From: DATLYB01 sp964502525
GTDB taxonomy: Bacteria > Bacteroidota > Bacteroidia > Chitinophagales > CAIOSU01
NCBI GenBank assembly: GCA_964502525.1
Contig: CAZCXH010000052.1
Span: 1-27,636 of the forward strand
DNA: 27,636 nt
Direction: 5' to 3'
Shown here one piece after another: positions 23,249 through 27,636 of this stretch (position 1 is the first letter of the stretch; each line of letters begins with the position of its first letter). Below the pieces are notes generated by a model. It had not been told where the DNA came from and searched no databases. It saw nothing but the letters and a program-made list of their open reading frames with translations. Position numbers and translations under genes: made by a program.

Positions 23249-23666
23249 TAACGTGAGTTATGGATTACCGACAAGATAACTTATTGAAATTCATTGCCGT
23301 CCGCTTTAGCGGACGGGAAAAAGGTATGAGGCTACGAGGCTTTAGCCAAAAAATTTGAGTTAGGATTTTGGCTAAAGCCCTTTTGCTCTTGATTCTCAAC
23401 CCGTCCGCTAAAGCGGAGTATGTGTTTAGCGCATCCGTTAACCCCGGCATTTATGCCGGGGCATCGAAGACACAGGCAGCATGGCTTTAGCCATGATTTG
23501 ACAGTTTGCAATCTTCCTGTCAGGGCTAAAGCCAATGGAGATATCGGTTCTCATCCCCGCGATTTATCGCGGGGTTAAAGGATGCATACTTCAAGCGCTA
23601 AACACATACAAAGCGGACGGCAATGAAGACAGTTGCGAGGTGGTTTTGAATCCATAACTCACGTTA
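23249..23666. mobile_element. 418-bp MITE-like element with nested inverted repeats
   Basis: Perfect 18-nt terminal inverted repeats (TAACGTGAGTTATGGATT at 23249-23266 and its complement at 23649-23666) bound a stretch with no gene. Inside lies a second perfect 18-nt pair (TTCATTGCCGTCCGCTTT at 23290-23307, complement at 23610-23627). A third pair has 15-nt arms (GTATGTGTTTAGCGC at 23418-23432, complement at 23595-23609). Seven small palindromes with TTTA or TAAA centres fill the rest. The outermost TA on each side is consistent with a TA target duplication, though it is also part of the palindrome. No transposase is encoded, so mobilisation would need enzymes supplied from elsewhere. Confidence 0.75.
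23297..23574. repeat. Set of palindromes with TTTA/TAAA centres
   Basis: The palindromes are CCGTCCGCTTTAGCGGACGG (23297-23316), the GGCTTTAGCCAAAA/TTTTGGCTAAAGCC pair (23338-23351 and 23366-23379), CCGCTAAAGCGG (23405-23416), CCCCGGCATTTATGCCGGGG (23442-23461), ATGGCTTTAGCCAT (23481-23494), GGCTAAAGCC (23524-23533) and CCCCGCGATTTATCGCGGGG (23555-23574). Stems differ but every centre is TTTA or TAAA, as in REP-like families. Confidence 0.75.
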
Positions 23667-24037
23667 GTTTATACTGTGTGCGGGATGTGCGGGATAAATA
23701 TTACATTTTCTATTTCTGTTGACAACTTATTAATAAGTTCATCATTTAGTGCATATTTTTCAGGTATTAGCTTTAAGCCACTGGCTTCAAGCCTCAAACT
23801 GGCCAAAACTTGCAGCTTGTAGCTTGCGGCTTGAAGCGGAATGAATTATGTACTATTTCTTGCTCCCATTAATAAATGTTTACGGCTTACGGTTGTGTAA
23901 ACCGTAAACCGTAAACTGTAAACGGCTCAATAGCGCAATTTATCCCGTTCAAAGTATAACACCATGTTGCATAAAAAAATTAACATCGCATTATATTCCA
24001 GAGATAATTTTTTATTTTAGCCAAAAAAACAACAGCC
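23667..24037. other. Repeat-rich intergenic region, no gene
   Basis: This 371-nt stretch has no open frame of note. It contains TTGACAACTTATTAA (23719-23733), a word also found at 800-814. A cluster of GCTT/AAGC words at about 23770-23837 can pair with one another. A GTTTACGG-type repeat lies at 23878-23926. The AT-rich end includes TATTTTAGC about 18 nt before the next ATG, a possible -7 box. Confidence 0.5.
23878..23926. repeat. Heptanucleotide repeat (GTTTACG/CGTAAAC)
   Basis: GTTTACGG on the left is followed by four near-tandem copies of the complementary heptamer (TAAACCG, TAAACCG, TAAACTG, TAAACGG). The stretch can fold into alternative hairpins of different register. Confidence 0.65.
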
Positions 24038-27000
24038 ATGAAAAAATTATTATCATCCTCAGTTTTTTTATTTGTTTTTGCCATCGTCAGCGCTCAGCCG
24101 TTTCAAAACACTTTTGATCTCGGCAGTGATGACTATGCCAACATGAGCTTCATGGACGGTTATGGCGACATCTACTCGGTGGGCAGTTCAAGCTACATGG
24201 GCGCGGGCGGTTATGACGCCATCCTTGTGAAAAGCGATGCGGCAGGCAACTTCGTGTGGCACAAGCAATACGGAGGCGCGCAAACGGAATTCGGCAGCGT
24301 GATAACCCAGGCGCCTGACGGCTATGCCATAGCGGGAAGGTCAAACAGCTTCACTAATAACAATGACGACATCCTTCTTATAAAGACCGATTTGAACGGA
24401 GACCTGCAATGGGCAAAGACATACGGGCTGGACAGCCTTGAAGAATATGCCACCTATGCAGGTCCAACCCTTGACAACGGATTCATCATTACCGGCATGA
24501 CAAGGAACTTTGGCAGCGGAGGGCAGGACGCTTTCCTGCTGAAGACCGACTCGCTCGGGGAAGTGGATTGGTTCAATGCTTACGGCAGCAACAGCGATGA
24601 GGTTGGATATTTTGTAGCTGCGGTGGAAGACGGAGGCTTCGTCATGTTTGGAGTTTCAAGAGGGGCCGGTGGGGCAGGGCAGAATGACATGTACCTCGTT
24701 AAAACCGATTCTACCGGAGCGATAGAAGCGCAGTTCCTCATCGGTGGCGCTGGCGATGACGAGGGGCGCAGGGTGGCTGGAAGCAACAGCGGACTGGTGC
24801 TTGCCGGCAGGATGAGCGATTCCGGCAATCCGTTTGATATTTTTGTCGGAGAATTAAATACATCATCTTTTACATTCAATTGGTTCAATACCTATGGCGG
24901 CAGCGCGGATGAAGGCATCGGCAGCCTCGTGCAGCTTCCGGGCGGTGACGGCTACGCTGTTGCCGGCATCACTCAAAGCTTCGGGACGGGAGAGGAAGGG
25001 CTCGTCATCGCGCTCGACACGCTGGGTTCGGTGGGGTTTGCATTCACCATCGAAGGCAGCAGCAATGAGTTCATCCAGGATATCACATTAGCCAATGATG
25101 GCGCCATTGTAACCGGTTATTCCGATTCATACGGTGGAACCGCCAATGATATTTACCTCGGCAAAGTGGGCAACAATCCCTTGTGCTTTTCTAACATGGT
25201 AACTCCCACTGTTACCCCTCACGCTCCGTCCATCGCTGGCCCCGTCCTGTCCAATCACAGCGCAACTGCGGTAAATCTGACGGCTGATGCGGTGACATTA
25301 AGCCAGACAACAACCACAGCGGCACAATTCGACATCTGTTCTTTCGGGCAGCCGCTCTCTGCCGATGCGGGCGCTGATGCCTTGAGCTGCGGTGGCGTGT
25401 CCGTTACGATAGGCGGCAACCCAACGGCAAGCGGTGGCACCCCGCCTTACACCTATTCATGGAGCCCTGCAACAGACCTGGACGATCCCGCAGCCGCCAA
25501 CCCCCTTGCGGGCCCGTCAATCACCACCGTTTATTCGGTTACAGTGACTGACGATGTTGGCGATACTGCGACAAGTTCTTTAACCGTAAATGTCTTCAGC
25601 CAATCTCCGGTGATCACCACCACGGCAACGGATGTTTTATGCTTCGGTGGCGATGATGGCGCTGCCGTAGCTGATGCCTCAGGCGGTGGAGGCGGCTATA
25701 CATATTCATGGAGCAACACCGCCACCACTGACAGCATTTCAGGCTTGACGGCAGGAACATATACCGTAACCGTAACGGACATGAATGGCTGCACGGCTGA
25801 AGATGTTACGACCGTTGGCGAACCTGCCACAGCCGTCACCGCCACCACCAGCGCCACGGTGTCAACCGGAAGCGATGGGACGGCAACAGTTGCGGCAAAC
25901 GGTGGCACTCCGCCCTATGCTTATGAGTGGGACACTAACCCTGCGCAAGACTCATCAACAGCCACAGGTCTTGCACCGGGCACCTACACGGTAACGGTTA
26001 CAGATGATAACGGATGCTCCGTTTCGGCAACTGCGGATGTTCCCGCAGGTCTTTCGGCTGATGCGGGCAGCGATGTGCTGAGTTGCGCGGGATTGGCAGA
26101 GATGATTGGCGGCAATCCTACGGCAAACGGTGGCTTCCCGCCCTTCACTTATTCCTGGAGCCCCGCCAATGGGTTAAGCGATGAGACGCTCTCCAATCCG
26201 TTTGCTTCACCGCTTTCCACAACCACCTATTCCGTTACCGTAACCGACAACACGGGAGCTACCGCCACCGATGACGTGCTGGTTACGGTGTTCCCGCTGA
26301 CACCGTCCGTTACGGTGACGTCAACCGATGCGCAATGCTTCATGGGAACCGATGGCACGGCAGCAGCCGTTGGCTCAGGCGGTGCCGGAACGCTTTCCTA
26401 TTCATGGAGCAATGGCGCCACCACCGACAGCCTCACCGGGCTGGGCAAAGGCACTTACATCGTCACCGTGTCTGACGACAACGGCTGCCAGGCTATTGAC
26501 TCAGCCGTGGTGGATCATCCGCAGTTCGTCAGAACGTGGGTAAGTTCAACATCCTCATCCGGAAACAACGGAACGGCAACGATTGACAGCGTGACGGGCG
26601 GCACTCCCCCTTACACCTATAGCTGGAGCACGGGCGACACCACCCAAACCATCACAGGGCTGGCGCCCGGCACTTACAGGGCTACCGGCATAGACAGCCA
26701 TGGATGCACAGACTCAAGAAACGTGGTGGTTGACAGCATACCGCTGACTTCATTAAGCGCTCACGCAGGTAATGATAAAACCGTTTGCACGGGCGGGCAA
26801 ACTCCCATCGGAGGCAACCCGGCAGCAAGCGGTGGCTCGTCACCTTATACTTATTCATGGAGCCCGTCAACAGGGTTGAGCAACACCTCCACGGCTAACC
26901 CGACAGCCGCTCCCTCAGCCACCACCACTTACACCCTTGTGGTTACCGACAACGGAGGCGCCACCGCCAGCGACCAGGTGACGGTAACGGTGAACACCGC

Positions 27001-27499
27001 ACCCAGCGTGACGGCAGGCAATGACGTGGCGATATGCGACACGGGCAGCGCCACGCTCACCGCATCGGGAGCCGACACCTACGCATGGAGCCCCGCTGCG
27101 GGATTGAGCGCCACCAACATCGCCAGCCCGGTGGCGTCACCGACCGTTACCACCACTTACACGGTAGTAGGCACCACTTCGGGCTGCACCGCATCGGCTT
27201 CGGTAACCGTTACGGTGAACAACTGCACGGGCATCCGCGGCATGGAGCGGATAGCGATGAGCATTTTCCCCAACCCGGCTGACAACATGGTGAACATCAG
27301 GATTTTCTCTGAGGGGTTTTCCACGGGCACGCTGGCGCTGATCGCCATTGACGGCAGGAAGCTGTTTGAAGATGAAGCGCGCCTCAGTGCCGGCTTGAAC
27401 ACGATTTCCGTGAACACGGAACGGATAGTGCCGGGATTATATTACATGCGGTTTGAATCATTGAAGGCGCTTTCCATCGGCAAGGTGATCATCGAATAA
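24038..27499 (+). CDS. Large T9SS-secreted protein with beta-propeller-like repeats and Ig/SprB-like modules
   Basis: This 1153-residue protein starts with a signal peptide (MKKLLSSSVFLFVFAIVSAQ). Residues ~25-400 hold about seven ~50-residue repeats of the type DAILVKSDAAGNFVWHKQYG, probably a propeller. Residues ~440-1070 hold alternating beta-sandwich modules. One type is ADAG-x-D-x-LSC...PPYTYSWSP...TTTYSVTVTD (three full copies and a shorter final one). The other is the SprB-like type with TYTVTVTD-x-NGC (about four copies). The last ~75 residues are a T9SS type A sorting domain (MSIFPNPADNMVNIRI, ending GKVIIE). SprB-like modules are known from gliding adhesins of Flavobacteriia. A surface adhesive role is therefore plausible, but no gliding gene is in the window. 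It converges with the rRNA operon. Confidence 0.9.
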   Translation: MKKLLSSSVFLFVFAIVSAQPFQNTFDLGSDDYANMSFMDGYGDIYSVGSSSYMGAGGYDAILVKSDAAGNFVWHKQYGGAQTEFGSVITQAPDGYAIAGRSNSFTNNNDDILLIKTDLNGDLQWAKTYGLDSLEEYATYAGPTLDNGFIITGMTRNFGSGGQDAFLLKTDSLGEVDWFNAYGSNSDEVGYFVAAVEDGGFVMFGVSRGAGGAGQNDMYLVKTDSTGAIEAQFLIGGAGDDEGRRVAGSNSGLVLAGRMSDSGNPFDIFVGELNTSSFTFNWFNTYGGSADEGIGSLVQLPGGDGYAVAGITQSFGTGEEGLVIALDTLGSVGFAFTIEGSSNEFIQDITLANDGAIVTGYSDSYGGTANDIYLGKVGNNPLCFSNMVTPTVTPHAPSIAGPVLSNHSATAVNLTADAVTLSQTTTTAAQFDICSFGQPLSADAGADALSCGGVSVTIGGNPTASGGTPPYTYSWSPATDLDDPAAANPLAGPSITTVYSVTVTDDVGDTATSSLTVNVFSQSPVITTTATDVLCFGGDDGAAVADASGGGGGYTYSWSNTATTDSISGLTAGTYTVTVTDMNGCTAEDVTTVGEPATAVTATTSATVSTGSDGTATVAANGGTPPYAYEWDTNPAQDSSTATGLAPGTYTVTVTDDNGCSVSATADVPAGLSADAGSDVLSCAGLAEMIGGNPTANGGFPPFTYSWSPANGLSDETLSNPFASPLSTTTYSVTVTDNTGATATDDVLVTVFPLTPSVTVTSTDAQCFMGTDGTAAAVGSGGAGTLSYSWSNGATTDSLTGLGKGTYIVTVSDDNGCQAIDSAVVDHPQFVRTWVSSTSSSGNNGTATIDSVTGGTPPYTYSWSTGDTTQTITGLAPGTYRATGIDSHGCTDSRNVVVDSIPLTSLSAHAGNDKTVCTGGQTPIGGNPAASGGSSPYTYSWSPSTGLSNTSTANPTAAPSATTTYTLVVTDNGGATASDQVTVTVNTAPSVTAGNDVAICDTGSATLTASGADTYAWSPAAGLSATNIASPVASPTVTTTYTVVGTTSGCTASASVTVTVNNCTGIRGMERIAMSIFPNPADNMVNIRIFSEGFSTGTLALIAIDGRKLFEDEARLSAGLNTISVNTERIVPGLYYMRFESLKALSIGKVIIE

Positions 27500-27550
27500 C
27501 CTTCTCTGCTCTGCCTTTGGAAAAGGGTTGGCGGCTACCTGAGTGGTTGC

Positions 27551-27592
27551 CTAAAATAAAAAAGCCCTTCGCTATTCGCGAAAGGCTCTTTT
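27551..27592 (-). terminator. rRNA operon terminator (likely bidirectional)
   Basis: On the minus strand AGCCTTTCGC pairs with GCGAAGGGCT (one G-T pair) around a short loop and is followed by TTTTTTATTTTA. It lies directly after the 5S rRNA 3' end. On the plus strand a CTCTTTTA tract follows the same stem, so it may also end the 1153-residue protein's transcript. Confidence 0.85.
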
Positions 27593-27597
27593 AGAAA

Positions 27598-27636
27598 TTT
27601 GGCAACGACCTACTCTCTCAGGTTTAAACCTAATAC
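27598..27636 (-). rRNA. rrf: 5S rRNA, 3' end (partial)
   Basis: The last 39 nt read on the minus strand contain GAGAGAGTAGGTCGTTGCCA. This is the conserved 3' end of bacterial 5S rRNA (compare GAGAGTAGG...TGCCAGG in E. coli). The gene runs off the window to the right. The rest of the rRNA operon is expected beyond the edge, and such operons commonly end contigs. Confidence 0.85.

Noticed and set aside
24150..27417. Minor frames on both strands inside the 1153-residue protein gene
   Set aside because: They are short, lack domain signatures and lie entirely within a gene with a signal peptide, repeated modules and a sorting domain.

Overview
The window looks like a contig from a Bacteroidota genome, probably a short-read metagenome assembly. 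Three proteins end in a type IX secretion (T9SS) sorting domain with the PNP motif. Several genes carry the Bacteroidota -7 box (TAnnTTTG). The contig ends in the 3' end of a minus-strand 5S rRNA gene. A run of exactly 100 Ns shows scaffolding.

Layout. 1-1200: a RelE/ParE-type toxin-antitoxin pair on the minus strand, then a decayed stretch holding a terminator, palindromes and the 3' remnant of a WD40/caspase-type gene. 1234-4314: housekeeping genes acpP, fabF and clpX on the plus strand. 4356-7393: a fused E1 alpha/beta 2-oxoacid dehydrogenase and a UDP-glucuronate-epimerase-like protein on the minus strand. 7693-10043: a DHRS4-like short-chain dehydrogenase and a beta-helix lipoprotein. 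10351-18932: one giant T9SS-secreted gene, broken only by the N gap. 19236-20672: an LVIVD-repeat surface protein. 20682-23224: methylmalonyl-CoA epimerase, divergent from cysteine desulfurase, an A-type Fe-S carrier and a PaaD-like protein. 23249-23666: a 418-bp palindromic element with nested inverted repeats and no transposase. 24038-27499: a 1153-aa T9SS protein with Ig/SprB-like modules. The right edge is the end of an rRNA operon.

The outstanding object is the giant gene. It encodes a signal peptide, a cohesin-like domain, about 85 cysteine-rich 23-35 residue units, three ~120-residue Ig-like modules and a T9SS sorting domain. The units resemble the CTDC repeat known from Dictyostelium extracellular proteins. 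They fall in three zones with different periods (78/81/105, 93 and 69 nt), so the array grew by several rounds of tandem duplication. The 100-N gap lies in the first zone and is flanked by the same 55 nt on both sides. Collapsing that overlap restores one open frame of 2808 codons. The cysteine desulfurase, A-type carrier and PaaD-like genes make a plausible Fe-S assembly neighbourhood. Everything else is ordinary core metabolism.
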